Under the pieces are notes generated by a model. The model saw only the letters and a program-made list of their open reading frames with translations. It searched no databases and was not told the DNA's origin. A program made the position numbers and the translations under genes. From Mortierella sp. BCC40632 (Eukaryota > Mortierellomycota > Mortierellomycetes > Mortierellales > Mortierellaceae), in contig WAEK01000014.1 in NCBI GenBank assembly GCA_011634665.1, forward strand, positions 974,501 through 1,038,500: DNA of 64,000 nucleotides. Reading direction: 5' to 3'. Below are positions 44,970 through 56,900 of the stretch, piece by piece. Positions within the stretch are counted from its first letter, which is position 1. The number at the start of each line of letters is the position of its first letter.

Positions 44970-46294
44970 CTATTGCCCAAAGAAGTCGGACCTTCAGCGA
45001 AAGGAGGAATATCCAGGTCGGTACGACATTTGATGCTTACAAGAAAGGATAGGAGTGCCTGGCACAAGGTGCAGCGGAAGAACCCCTTGGAAGGTGCAGG
45101 GGCAAAGAGAGGGTTGAGAGCAATGTCATTCGACTAGGGCCTTTTACCCTTTGACAGTCGTTGCCCGCCATTTTCTTTAGTGTGTTGCTCCCTTTTCTCC
45201 CCTTCCAGAGCGAAAACAAAGAGCCACGGATACAGACACGACGGCGACGGGCTCGGACGAAAAGGAGGTCTCCTCTCGCACGCACACTCTCCCTCCCTCT
45301 CCCAGTTCTCCTGCCTCTGCTCTCGGCCTCCATTCGATCACACGGAACAGAGTTAGAGCTCTTTTGTCTTTTGTTGACAACTCTTCACGGCGTCTACCAC
45401 CACCACAGCACCAAGATGGGGGAGGAGGGGAAGAGGTGAGGGTTGAAAGAGGTGGAGAAATTAAGCCACCGGTGCTCATGACCCAATTTCCACCGCAATT
45501 AAATTGTAAAAACCCAGGAAACTGGTGCCACCCTCTATATCTCCGTCGCTCAAAAACTCTTGTCCGAGAGAAAAACAAAGGGGGGACTAGCTGACGGACC
45601 GACAGACCGACAGACACTCACACAGCGAGAGAGTTTGAAAGTCTGCTTTTATTTTTTTTTTTTAAAGGCAGCGAGACAGGAAAAGCGGGGGCATTCCTGC
45701 TTTTTCCCTTGACCGTTTCGACCTTTCAAGCGGAAAATCTTGCCTTTGAGGATGACGAAGAGAAGATCAAAGGAACCAGGTTAAATTATTGACGGGTCAA
45801 AATTCGTTCAAGACCAAATGAGGCTAGCGCCCTCGTCCCGTCCCTGAGTAGCAGGACAGGAAAATTCATTCCTTCTACCTAATTCACCTTGGGTAAGACC
45901 ACCCTATACATGAGGTATCATACAGCTCTGTGGTCGGCGTCGGTTGTGAGTCGGGGAGGAGAGGAGGTGTCTTGTCCCAGGCCATTAGAGTGGGACCACA
46001 CTAGATAACACGAGTTGTAGCTCAGAGGAATAGGTCCCTTGCATGGCAGTCACTTCGAGTGTGTGTGTAGGTCGAGTTGGCCTAGAATGATGACGTGAAA
46101 AGTCGTAGTTTGGCAGGCGACGATAGACGCGCTCCTTTGACAAAGCCATGCTTTACCCATCCCCATCTCCCCTAGCACGTATGCACCCTAGGCGCCGATC
46201 GCAAAAGCCAAAGACCTGGTCAAGCCAGTGACATTCCTGGTTACTAGCGTTGGGCACGGATGTTGAAGAGGGGTAAGCTGAGAAATGTGGCCTA
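44970..46294. other. Intergenic, no gene seen
   Basis: Upstream of LPMO candidate 1. Poly(T) near 45652. ORFs are short, overlap on both strands and show no domain. Confidence 0.5.
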
Positions 46295-46645
46295 TTACTT
46301 AAATTGCAATTCAACCTTAAGCAGCTTATGAGCACAAAGACTCAACCTTCTGTGCCGGACATACCTCGGAGGGAGTACAGACCACCGCAGCCATGATCGA
46401 AAAAAATCCTCTTGGGCAATAGGAACTGGGCGCTGTTTTCTTTGGCGGCTCACACCCTGTTTCCGGACCTTATTTTCTCTTGCTCCACCCTTCCCTCCAT
46501 TCCCCACTTTGACACGATCTCGCATGGCGACCCCAACGGGAGATGCACCATATTGGCGGGATAGCGGTACGATTGCCATCTGTGTCACATCAAAAATCTG
46601 TATCTCATATTGCGATAGGAAGCAACAGAAGGACCAAGGAACCAT
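46295..46645 (-). pseudogene. Minus-strand ORF remnant, unrecognised
   Basis: Open frame of 116 codons with complex, basic composition: YEIQIFDVTQMAIVPLSRQY, GVAMRDRVKVGNGGKGGARE and RPVPIAQEDFFRSWLRWSVL. It is cut upstream by stops near 46650, and related-looking text appears there in other frames (VFHLPRTNTVQKGKTMTVYG). There is no obvious start. This looks like the middle of a decayed element protein, possibly connected to the Fanzor-like relics elsewhere, but I cannot assign a family. Confidence 0.3.
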
Positions 46646-48643
46646 AAACAGTCATCGTTTTTCCTTTTTGCACCGTGTTGGTTCGGGGGAGATGGAAGAC
46701 ATTCGTATTACCCGCTTCTCTTGTTCTCATTCCCTCACTCTTCCAAGGCCTAACCTTGAGGGCTACAGTAGTCATGGTCGTGCAGCACCCTCACAGTATT
46801 AGAGTGTGTAAATCCAGCTTGCGTCTCCGAGTCGTTGGACTGATCTACCAAATGCTCCTCCCGCGCAGTCGCAGCAACAGCAACAACAGCAGTAATAGCA
46901 ACTGAAGGAAATAGTCGGAAGAGGCAGTATTCATCGCCAGATATCCCTTTTCCTGCCTTGACTCTCTCAAATGAACAGATTCAAGCTGTAGAGATACCAA
47001 TTGTACTGAATATGTACAAAGAAATTGGTATGCTCTCTTACACACTCGTGCCTTGCCTTAGTAAAAATCATAGTAATGAAGTGGCAAAATAGAGTCTGAA
47101 GAACATTCCCCAGGCTCGCTAGACCCCGTATGTTTTATTTTACCATTCCTTTCTCTTTCTTTCTCCGTCCTTTTTTTTTTTTTTTTTTTTTTTTATTTTT
47201 TGAGCCATCTCGTTTTCACTTTTCTGCGCTTCTAGCCATCACCCCAGTTCTCAATTTTTCTTTCTATGCATCTTCATCCATGTAATTTTCCGGGGCCATG
47301 CTCAATATGGACGCGTGTCTAATCTTTTGCATCTGTTGAAAGGAGAGAAGGAGAGAAAGAAAAACGAGGGCGAGAGCGGGAGCGAGAGCGGTCTTGGATA
47401 ATGCTGCAAGATAACCCGTACAACACGTCGTGTCGCGTTGGATCCCACACTGCCTTACCGAGTCCCCAGATAAAAAAAAAATGAAAGAAAGAGCTAAGCG
47501 AAAAAGAAAAAGATCGGAGTGTGAGTAGAAAAGGAGGGTTATGATATTCCTTATCGCGGTCTTTGTTTCTTGCAATTATTTTTCCTATGTTCTGCTGTGT
47601 GTTTTCGACCGCTGCACCACCGGCATGGTATTGTTCCGAAGAGAAAAAGATGGCGAAAAACCCAGAGACCCAGATTAAGAGTGAGAGAGTGAGAGGACGC
47701 GGTCAAGAGCGTCGGGGAAAAAGGACGGAGAGACAGGGACATATTGATCCCGTTATCCAGATTAATGCTCCTTGGGGACCCTATCCTTTATCAGCGCAAG
47801 TGCAGGAAACGACATTAACAAAAAAAAAAAAAAAAGTGCGCATTTCACAGCAATTGTCCATGGACGTTGCTGCAGACACCCTTTAGGCGATTAGACTACG
47901 GATAACGCGATTCCTTGTTAGGACAAAGGCAAATCATGCCATACGATACGCTAGCCATGATGGGCAATCGGGTCCATGAAGCATGGACAATTGGTAGGCC
48001 ACGAATCAACGGATATTGTCAAACCACCATCAACGAGAATGGTTATGCCGGCAAAACAGCTGCTTCTCGTCCTCTTCTTCACCTCAACTTGCCTCTCTCC
48101 CTTTCCCTGAGTCCCTACATCCGTCATCAATCATGTTCACAATCATGCAGGGCGTTTTTGTTGTCAACTACCTCCTTCTCTTCTCTCTCCTTGATTTCAA
48201 ATATGACTGATAGGTCAGATTGTTTCGCTAGTGTGACCTCCCCCCCTACCCCTGTGTACTACAGGTTGGTCCCGAATCCGTGTTTTTTTCCTTGTGGTTG
48301 TACATGTCTCTTTTTTTTTGTAATTGCTCTGGCGTCCTATGCCTGACGTTCGTTCTCAATATTTACCTACTGTACTGTACTGGGCGTTGCTCATCCAGCT
48401 CTCCAACTGTTTTCTTTTGTTTTTGTTTTTTTTTTTATTTCTTGTAATCAAACGCTAAGTTTCCTCACGCTACAGTTCTTCACTGCCGCCGCTGCTACAA
48501 CTGCTGTTGTTTTTTTGTTGTTGTTGTTGTTTCTCTATCTTTGAGAGCTTCGTACAACTCGATTTCTCTCTTTAGATTTACGTCCAACGTACCTGTCTCC
48601 GTGCTCCCTAATCTCTAAGAAGCATAGACTGTTACCATTCACT
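46646..48643. other. Gene-poor region
   Basis: Poly(T) at about 47171-47193 and TTG repeats near 48520. A small basic ORF at 47650-47886 (MAKNPETQIKSERVRGRG..., 78 aa) has an ATG but ends in poly-Lys from an A run; coding status is doubtful. Confidence 0.4.
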
Positions 48644-49382
48644 TTACTTTTTTTTCTCTATATGAAACAATAAAAAAAAAAAAAAAAGTAGAAGAAAAAA
48701 TTCAAAGCCTAGCGTGTCTAGGATGAGAGTTCTAGGCGTTGGAATGCGAGAGAGACAGCGGTAGACTAGCTCAAGCTGATTGACCCGGTTCTCCGGAAGA
48801 ACGAGCTGGATAGCCAATCCCGTCGAGGGACTGGTTGCTGCCGCCGGATCGAACGGAAGAGGAGACCAATGAGGTGTACCTGATTCGATGAATGTACTTT
48901 TAGCTCCTCCCCTAGAAGCTCCAAAAGTCAACGGCTCAATTGCTGAGTTCTTTTCCATGGCTTTTTTTTTTATGTATGTGTTTGTGTGTGTGTGTGTGTG
49001 TATTGGCTCGGTTAAGGTACGATAGGCGATCTATAACGTGCAGAAGCCATGCGTGGGATAACTGCCTACATTCATATCTCATATAGCTGAGAATAGCCCA
49101 TGGTGTGTGAGCCATCTCGAAGAACAGAAAATGGTAACCTGCAAGGGAGGGGGGATAGAAGATGAGGGTAGAGATGGATGCACAGGCGAGAGGAATGAGT
49201 AGATACGAGGAGATAATGGTAGACCAATGTTCAATTTTAAGGGTGTTCGTTGAAAGAATAACTGGAATTGTTGAACGTGGTGGGTTAATGAACCTCTCCA
49301 TGCATGCATCGAGGGCCACTTACCGAGTTTTTCGACATTAGGCTCATCGGCGATCGATAATCGTGCATGATGAATAGGCAAC
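48644..49382 (-). CDS. Possible spliced gene, unrecognised product
   Basis: Minus-strand segments join in phase at good splice signals. Exon 49382-49324 (LPIHHARLSIADEPNVEKLG) ends at GTAAGT. Exon 49138-49070 (YHFLFFEMAHTPWAILSYMR) sits between TTGCAG and GTAGGC. Exon 48960 onward follows an A-rich acceptor and reads MEKNSAIEPLTFGASRGGA, SGTPHWSPLPFDPAAATSP, GLAIQLVLPENRVNQLELVY and PRTLILDTLG. Introns are 185 and 109 bases. The 3' end is uncertain because the frame runs into a poly-T tract before the stop at 48644, and the 5' exon is not found, although ATGGCTACCTTGACTGACC at about 49534 is a candidate start. No family recognised. Alternative: a decayed gene. Confidence 0.35.
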
Positions 49383-50502
49383 CTGCAGCTCAGGGAGAGT
49401 ACAGAGGGCTGCAAGGGGAGTGAGGGGTGTCTCTTGATGACAGTCAAGAGAGATACGCTGCAATCACCCCTCCCATCCCCACTGCAGGAAAACGAACCCA
49501 GTCGACACTAGACCAAGGTCAGTCAAGGTAGCCATGGTTCGATATGGCCCCACCTTGGTTCAATTTCATTCCGGAGGATCCCTCCCTCCCCCTGGACGGT
49601 TGGTATGTACTCGAAAAGCCCCTCGATCGCACGAGAGCAATAATCTCTGACACATCGGGGAAGCCACCCGCTTACATTGGCTACTGATCAACCATTTTCG
49701 TCCCTGGCTTCCGTACCTCCGCACAGGTCTCTCCATTCTGCCAAGGAATACAATACATACAATACATACATATATGATCTACTGGATTTGCGCTGTACAA
49801 GACTCACATAATCCATGGAATCCACTCTCACTCGGTAAGGGAAAGGGAATTGACCCTAGAAAGCCAGGAAGCTATTATTTTGACTACCGCGTTTTACCTG
49901 ATGAAAAGAGGGCACCCTCACAGGTATATTTTCAATGTCGACATTTCCAATATTGGTAGGGTCAGCACCCCAACAGTTCGTGTGACCATAGCCAGTCTAC
50001 AGCAACCGTGGACCAACCTGGTACATTACGATAATGTTTACGATTGCGGGTGTTTATTCTGTCGGTTGTGAGGGGGTCTTTTGTTTGGGCCATGGCTCGC
50101 GAAATTGGGCCATATAGCAAGTTATTAGTCTTTGTGAGCACTGAATGCATCTGTGGCGGTATGTCGTCCCTACAGCACATTGCAGTCATCTCATCGCCGT
50201 GCAGCTTCTCCACAGATCGCTCAGAAGGTGGATGTCTGGAATGAACGTAAGGCTCCGCCTGGCCTTACTACCCCTCTCCTGATCGGCTTGTCAACTTACC
50301 TGCCTTGACTCGGTCACCCCATCCCTCGCGTTCGATGAGTGAGCTAACTGACTAACGCGCAAGGCGATGCATTCCCATGAAGCAGCTCTTTGGCCATGGA
50401 ATTGGATCAATGCAAGGGTGCTCCTCATCCAAACAATCATCTCTTGCTTCTCTCTATCTCTCTCATACATCCTTTCTCGTTCTTTTCTTCTTCTTCTTTT
50501 TA
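49383..50502. other. Intergenic, no gene seen
   Basis: Upstream flank of LPMO candidate 2. A short ATACATACATAC run near 49755. No supported ORF. Confidence 0.5.
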
Positions 50503-50510
50503 CATAAATA
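50503..50510 (+). promoter_or_regulatory. TATA-like box (CATAAATA) of LPMO candidate 2
   Basis: TACATAAATACC about 250 bases upstream of the ATG, followed by a C- and T-rich leader with many CCTC/CAAC motifs up to the start. Confidence 0.45.
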
Positions 50511-50759
50511 CCGGCACTCCCCCACCCCATCAAAGTCCATCATCAACTCAACCGCCTCTCCTCCTCCCCTCAACGCATCTACACTCGCCTCGATCAAGCC
50601 AGCCGGTCTAGCTTATCGCACTCACATTAGCATCCGCTCTTAGCATTACTGCCCCCTTCCAGCCTTCGCAACCACCCCACACTCGCCTTCGGCACTTCCA
50701 GCAAAAAAAACCCCCAACCACTTTCCTTTCCTCCTCCCCCCAAGTCAACTCTCTTCAAC

Positions 50760-51692
50760 ATGCTCTTCAAGTCCTCGTTCATCGCCGCCGCCTTGGTCGC
50801 CCTCGCCTCCTTCACCCAGGCCCACGTTGGCATGCGCCGCCCCTGCGCCCGCTACCACTCTGCCAGCGGATGCCCCGCTCCCCCACGTAGGTGCCCCTGA
50901 ACTAATAGCACGGTCACTTGTAACTGTGTCCTTGAGGAGCTTCTTGACTCACTGGTCGCGTTTCATTTTCTTTTTTCTTTTCTAGCCGGCCAGTCGATCG
51001 ACTACAACATCAACTCGCCCGTCGGAGTCCACGGCTCGATCGGCCAGCCCCTTTGCAAGCACCGTGTCCCCTACACCCAGCGCGCCGTCTACAAGGCTGG
51101 TGAGACGATCAACACCCAGTACTCGATTGGTGCTCCTCACGGCGGTGGACACTGCCAGTGGGCTCTCTCTTACGATGATGGCAAGACCTGGGTTGTCATC
51201 CACACCTTGATCCGCGACTGCTTCCGCAACATTGGCAGCACCGAGGCTTACTCGATCCCTGTCAAGATCCCCGCCAATGCTCCCTCGGGTAACGCCACCT
51301 TCCACTGGTTGTGGAACAACGCTGTCGGCAACCGTGAGTTGTACTCCAACTGTGCTGACATTACCATCCAGGGCACCAACGGTGGTTCCATCTCGGGTGT
51401 TGAGCCCCTGATCGCCAACTACGGACCCAACTCGGTCTACATTGGTGAGTTCGCCTCGGGTAACAATGACGGTCGCGAGCACTTTGACAAGCGCAAGCCT
51501 ATCACCATCACCGTCCCCGCTACCAACGGCGGTAACAACGGCAACGAGCCCAAGCCCAAGCCCACCACCACCTCGACCTCGACCTCCACCACCACCACTG
51601 CTCCCGCCACCACCACCGTCCCCGCTGGCTGCCCTGCCCCTCAAACCGTCACAGTCACCCGCACTGTTACCGCCCGCCCCACCTGGTGGTAA
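50760..51692 (+). CDS. AA11-like LPMO candidate 2, with Thr/Pro linker tail (secreted)
   Basis: Two exons: 50760-50886 and 50986-51692, 277 aa; the phase closes (CCA C|CC GGC). The signal peptide MLFKSSFIAAALVALASFTQA is followed by mature His22 (HVGMRRPCARY). Shares VYKAGETINTQYS, GAPHGGGHCQWALSYDDGK and WLWNNAVGNRELYSNCADI with its paralogues, so the expected copper His pair and axial Tyr are present. Unlike the other two it has a C-terminal extension: an Asn/Gly and Lys/Pro stretch, a Thr/Ser linker, then GCPAPQTVTVTRTVTARPTWW. Such a linker usually separates an enzyme from a wall-anchoring or binding segment; that role is inference. The codons are strongly C/G-ending at third positions, a sign of high expression. 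A 279-codon ORF on the opposite strand is a shadow of this bias. Confidence 0.85.
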
Positions 51693-52927
51693 AAGTAGAA
51701 GGGGATTGCCTCCTTCCCTTTCGAGTGCTACTACGCGGCCTCTATAACTTTTTCTCCTCCTTCCCTCTCTCTCCCCATAACGTACCCCTTCCTTGAGTTG
51801 CACTTTTCTCATTTTTTTCACTTTTATTCGTCAGAAAGCAAGTGGTTCTTTCTGCTGGTTTAACGAACACAACAACAACAAAAAAAAATCTATACAACAA
51901 TTCTCCTCTTTAGACGCATACAAAAAATGCATATGGCTTCTTCTGTTTATGTCTTTCAGGACATAGCGTAGATCCAGGACTTAGACAATAAAAAAACCCC
52001 CTTTCAAAAGAAAAAGAAAAAAAAAATATGTAACCTTCTTGATGCCCTAATTATCAGAATAATCGGGGAAAAAAAACAAAAAAACAAAAGAAAAAGAAAA
52101 AGAAAGAAACGGGGAGAGGAGAACCGGTCTTTTGGAACTTGGAAAAAAAAAAAAATAGTGAGCAGGACAGTAAAGAGACGTGGAACAAACAAGCCAATCG
52201 AATCTCGGAGGTTGGCCCTGCAGGCCCTGACGAAAGGTTAGCTTATCTAATTACGTAGTGCCTCACCTCTTCTTTCTTCCTCATTCCCTCTTTTCTAGAA
52301 GGTGGGGAAGGAGGGGGGAGGAGGAAAGAGTAGCGGGTCTGTAACATAGCTGAGAAAGAGAAAGAGAGAGAACGAGACAATAGGCAGACAGCTGACAAGA
52401 CAATCAGGATAAGCAAACAGTGTCGCCTTACTGGGTCCCCTTCTCGTTCCTTCTTTTTTATTTCAAACAAAAGGAGCGGGGCGCGGACAGTGAGAGGGTA
52501 GACAAAGGAGAGGAAGAGAGGAGAGAGAGAATGATTGAGAAAGAAAGGGAGAGTGAGTAAGAAAGAGAGAGAGAGAGAGAGAGTCGTTGTTGACGCCACA
52601 GAGTGGATCGGGCAACGGAAGAGAGATTGAACCAAAAATACACACTTGACCATTTTTTTTTTTTTTTTTTTTTTTGAGAGGGCGAGTAGGAGTAGGAGTT
52701 GAAAAACAGTGCGTGGTGGCGACTATGGTTCTCATCACCCATCCGTCCAGCCATCGCGTTTTTATTTTTATAGAGACAGACAACAGACAACTAACTGAGA
52801 CTGGACGTTGCGAGTGGAGCGTTTCCCAGTCTATGGACAGAGAGAGGGAGAGAGAGAGAGAGAGAAAAGAGAGGGTAAGCAAACAGCGAGCAAAAGATAG
52901 ATTGACAGAGAGGGAAAGATAGAGAGG

Positions 52928-52962
<35 letters not shown>

Positions 52963-55172
52963 AGGTTGAGTCTGAATGAAGAGGCGGATTGGGGTTCCTG
53001 GTCCAAAGTGGGCGTCAGGGGACTCGGAGTGGGACCCTGGCCCTTTTCAGGACAAACAATGGAAGGGGAGAACCCACGAGGGAATAGAAATATGGCGATG
53101 GCGACTGACGAATGGTGATGATTGTCATCACTGTGGTGGTGGTGGTGGTGCGCGAACTCTGGGTACTCGCCCGGCCTAACGGCCCCGCCTGCTCAGCTAG
53201 GAAGGAAAGGGGGGGGGGAGGGGATGACGGAAAACGTGCTGTGCGAAGCCTTTCACTTGTTGCCGCTGTCATTGTTGTTGTTATTGTTGTTCTTCCGCCC
53301 ACCAGTCCTATCGATTACCACCTCTACGCCTTTTGGCCCTGTACTCGGACCCAGTTGCCACGAGTTAAGCCCGACAAAGGCAGCCGGGGTCCAGGGGTTG
53401 AAGAGGGGGGGGGTGTTCCCTGTCCAGTGGACAAGGGACCTCCTCGGCCAATCCTTTGTTGTCTTGTTCCTGAACTCTTTTTCACCTTTTTCACCTTCTC
53501 TCACTCTTTTCAACTTCCCTCTCCCACATCTCCCTTCCATTCATCTGTTCTGTCAGCCCAAAACGGACCTATCGGTGGAATCGAGATATATTGCGATGAA
53601 ATAACTAAGAAACAAAAACACAACAACAAAGAAAAAAGAGGGTCTTTGGGATGACGGGAGGAGAATGACAGGAGAGAATGGTGGGATGACCTGCAAGGGC
53701 CGTTGTCCACTTGGACGAAATATGGATGTGATAATAAATGGGCCAAATTCCGCGGCCTGCCTGCATTTGGGCTAGGGCTTTGGGGGGAAGGGAGGGAGGG
53801 AAGAGAGGGAAGGAGAGGGAAGGAGACACTTGGCAAAGATACAGAACAATATTCCTTCAGCCCCTACACACGCCAGCTATTAACATTCATTTTTTGTGAC
53901 CCATCAGACCAGCTTACCCTCCGTGCACACAATATAGTCAGGTAAGCTGCAGTTAGAAAGGTCCGAATTTTGGCTACACAAAGCAATGAATAATAAAATA
54001 TTCACCAGACTGTGCATCATCGGATCCGGTGGTTAGGAGAGATCACATATTAGCTGATACTCCAAAGGGTAATCGTTTTCAGGAGAGGAGTAAAAAGTGC
54101 GAGATCGGGAGAAAGAATAATGTGTGCCAGATTGGATAGATGATATCTTACCAGTCTAGATGGGATGTTGTTTTCCTGCGGGTGAAATGCAATGTAAACA
54201 ACACTTGATGAATGCGAAGGTTCCGTGAAAGTGCACTAGCAATATTGGAGAGGCACGATTGCAAAAAAAAAAAAAAAAAAATAGTGGCAGTGAAAATGAG
54301 TTGGGAGTCGAGTGGGAAAGTAGAGACATAAGGAAGGGTGTGGGGTGAACGGCCCCAGTGGCATTAAACTGGTACCTGTCTGTGGCTACGAACCAATAAT
54401 CTTCCCATGCAGCCTAGGGGGGGTGGGATGTGATGCAGAAACAGGAACCGGAAATGGTCTAGGATGTGTCAAAGTGTTGGAAAGATGTTTATCGGCCGGA
54501 ATCGGTCTCTACTTCTCACAAAGACTGAAGGGAAAATACATAATGTGGGAGAGCGAGTTTGGGTTGGATAGGGGAAAGAGCGGTGAGAATGAGGGATGTG
54601 AGCGCAAGCGGGGATGATAGGTTCAGAAAGGGCAATGAAGCCTGTCAGGGGTAGCAACTTTGTGTTTCCTGTAACAGATGCGCGAGGTGAAATGAAATGA
54701 GGCGAAAATCTTTTTTTTTTTTTTTCTCCTCTTCTCTCCCTCAATGCTGAGGTATATGGCACATTGGCACATGGTACATGACAATGGCCAAGAAGGAAAG
54801 GCTAAACCTGCATGCTGTGTCCGAATATTGTGCCTTTGCAGCCCTCGTAACATTAGGGTAACTCTTGGCTGCTCTTCAGCAATTCTCTCGATGGTTTCGA
54901 CCACCAAATCGAGCGGTCGCTGCCTAGCTGGATGGTTGGCTGGTTGGGAGGTGAGAGGGGCCGGACAACGATGGTCCATGTCGATGAGTCGGGGCTGGAG
55001 AGGAGGACGGCGTCTGTGTCGCAGTTCAAGGTTCAGGCGGTGACCCTCGCTTGGGCCCGGAGCATGGCTGTCGGACAAGAAGCGGGAGGCGTGGCCTATC
55101 CTTTGCTCCGCCCACCACATACTTTGTGCTGGGTCTTTGGACCTTGGCCCAGGGCATCGATGCGATCACTTG
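51693..55172. other. Long intergenic region, low-complexity
   Basis: Poly(A)/poly(T) at 52652-52675 and 52929-52962, GA-rich stretches at 52360-52590 and 52840-52920, a GGT run near 53141 and a poly(A) run near 54263-54281. The two-strand ORFs here are composition artefacts. An AATAAA near 51987 probably serves LPMO candidate 2. Confidence 0.55.
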
Positions 55173-55180
55173 TATAAATA
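55173..55180 (+). promoter_or_regulatory. TATA box (TATAAATA) of LPMO candidate 3
   Basis: TGTATAAATACCCC, about 210 bases upstream of the ATG, with a CT/CTT-rich leader following. Confidence 0.6.
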
Positions 55181-55384
55181 CCCCAGCATCCCTGCCGCCA
55201 TTATTGCTACTCATCCTCTCCTTGTCAAAGTCTTCTCTTCTCAACCTCTTCTCCTCTCAACTCTTCTCGCTGGGCTAACGCACCGTTGAACTCTCTCACT
55301 CTCTTTCACACACGTTCCACTCAAAGAACATCACCCTTTCCTGCCTTTCGGTTTCCACCTTCCACACTTTCGCTTTTTACAACC

Positions 55385-56065
55385 ATGTTCTGCAAATCGC
55401 CCGCTTTCACTCTTGCTCTCCTCTTTGTTGCCAGCATTGTCCTGGTGGCCCTTACCCCTGCTGAGGCCCATGTCGGACTCCTTCGTCCCTGCGCACGCGG
55501 CAGTCCTCGTGCTGGCTGCCCTGCACCCTCCAACGGCCAGCGAGTCGACTATGACTTGAACTCACCCATTGGTACCTACGGTAGCCGTGACTCTCCTCTT
55601 TGCAAGCAGAGCATTCCCAGTGCCAACCGCCCAGTCTACAAGGCTGGCGAGACGATCAACACGCAATACTCGGTCGGAGCCTCGCACGGTGGTGGACACT
55701 GCCAATGGGCTCTTTCGTATGACAATGGCAAGACCTTTGTTGTGATCAAGACGATGCTCAAGAACTGCCTCAAGGGTATTGGTGGAGGTCAGGCTTACTC
55801 TGTCCCTGTCCAGATCCCTAGCTCGGCCCCCTCTGGCAAGGCGATCTTTATGTGGTTGTGGAACAACGCGGTCGGTAACCGTGAGTTGTACTCCAACTGT
55901 GCTGATATTGAAATCAAGGGCACCAAGGGCGGCTCGATCTCTGGTCCCCAGGCCTTGATCGCCAACTATGGATCGGGTTCGTTGATGATCCCCGAATTTG
56001 GTTCCGGTGGCGATGACAAGTCCTCTGCCTTCAACTCCCGCAAGACCATCACTGTCCGCGCTTAA
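55385..56065 (+). CDS. AA11-like LPMO candidate 3 (secreted)
   Basis: Single-exon ORF of 226 aa from ATG 55385. The signal peptide of about 28 residues (MFCKSPAFTLALLFVASIVL...PAEA) is followed by mature His29 (HVGLLRPCARG). The core is nearly the same as candidate 2: VDYDLNSPIGTYGS, VYKAGETINTQYSVGASHGG, HCQWALSYDNGKTFVVIKT and WLWNNAVGNRELYSNCADI. No C-terminal linker; it ends KTITVRA. The frame is open upstream to 55286 but that part lacks an ATG ahead of the signal peptide, so 55385 is the natural start. Lacks the intron that candidate 2 has after the CPAPP/S segment. Likely a copper enzyme acting on chitin or other wall polysaccharide outside the cell. Confidence 0.85.
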   Translation: MFCKSPAFTLALLFVASIVLVALTPAEAHVGLLRPCARGSPRAGCPAPSNGQRVDYDLNSPIGTYGSRDSPLCKQSIPSANRPVYKAGETINTQYSVGASHGGGHCQWALSYDNGKTFVVIKTMLKNCLKGIGGGQAYSVPVQIPSSAPSGKAIFMWLWNNAVGNRELYSNCADIEIKGTKGGSISGPQALIANYGSGSLMIPEFGSGGDDKSSAFNSRKTITVRA

Positions 56066-56900
56066 AAGAAAAAAATAACCCAGCCAAGAAAACAAGTCCA
56101 CTTTTTTTTTTATCACTCATTGCAACGAACAAGAAAAAAAGAAAAAGAAAAAAAGGGACGAGTGCAGCGCACTTGTCCACACGCATAGCATAGAAAAATA
56201 ACGAGCAAAGATGTCTCGCGGGGCAGGTCCCCCTAAAAGGAAAAACAACGAATAAATATACAAGAGCCTGGTTTGCTCAATTATAAACAATAATTTACTC
56301 AATTGACCCGTGCTTGGGGAGAGAGAAGGCTATACTGAGTGACGGCTGGAGACGTTTGGGGACTAGCCAGACTGGCCAGACTCTAGAAGATGGGATAAAC
56401 AGGGTGGATGCCTGGACGGTTAGGAATAGGATGAAGAAACAAAGACCAAGGAGATAAAAAGGAACAAAGGAGGAGGCAACAGAAGCAAATGAGCAGTAAA
56501 CAACGGTTAGAAAAGATATGTGTTAGAGATGAAAAGGGAAGGCTGAATGCCAAGTGTCAATGTGGTCGCTAGGAGTGAGTGAGGCTGTTTAGAGATGGGT
56601 CAATAGGAGTGAGGTGGGTCGAAACAAAATAAAAAGAAATGTGAGATAGTAATAGGGGGAGGTGAGTGGCAGGTAAGCGGGTAGGAAGGTAAGCAGGTAA
56701 GCGTAAGCAAGTGAAGGCGGGAGAAGCAAGCAACAGCAGTGTATTAGGGTCTGGACAAATTGGGCAGACAAGAAAGCAGTACGGGACTGGACTAGAGAGA
56801 GGGAGAGAGAGAGAGAGAACAGTGGGACTGGGACGTGTGTATAAGATTTGGAGGCGCACTCCATATTTTGAGCCTCCTCTCTTCACATTCTCCTATCAAG
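56066..56900. other. Intergenic; RPL43 promoter region at the right
   Basis: A-rich 3' flank of LPMO candidate 3, GGTAAGC-type repeats around 56660-56710 and a GA run at 56800-56817. The last 80 bases probably hold the RPL43 5' UTR (CTCTTCACATTCTCCTATCAAG). Confidence 0.5.

Noticed and set aside
46005..46080. tRNA-like string (TAGCTCAGAGGAATAGG ... AGGTCGAG)
   Set aside because: The D-arm resemblance is not backed by a pairing acceptor stem or a proper T-arm with GGTTCGANNCC; judged chance.
50982..51821. 279-codon ORF on the minus strand
   Set aside because: It is antisense to LPMO candidate 2. Gly/Asp/Val-rich text results from the strong C/G third-position bias of the true gene; no start, signal or domain.
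55562..56116. 184-codon minus-strand ORF
   Set aside because: Antisense shadow of LPMO candidate 3, same cause as the one at 50982.
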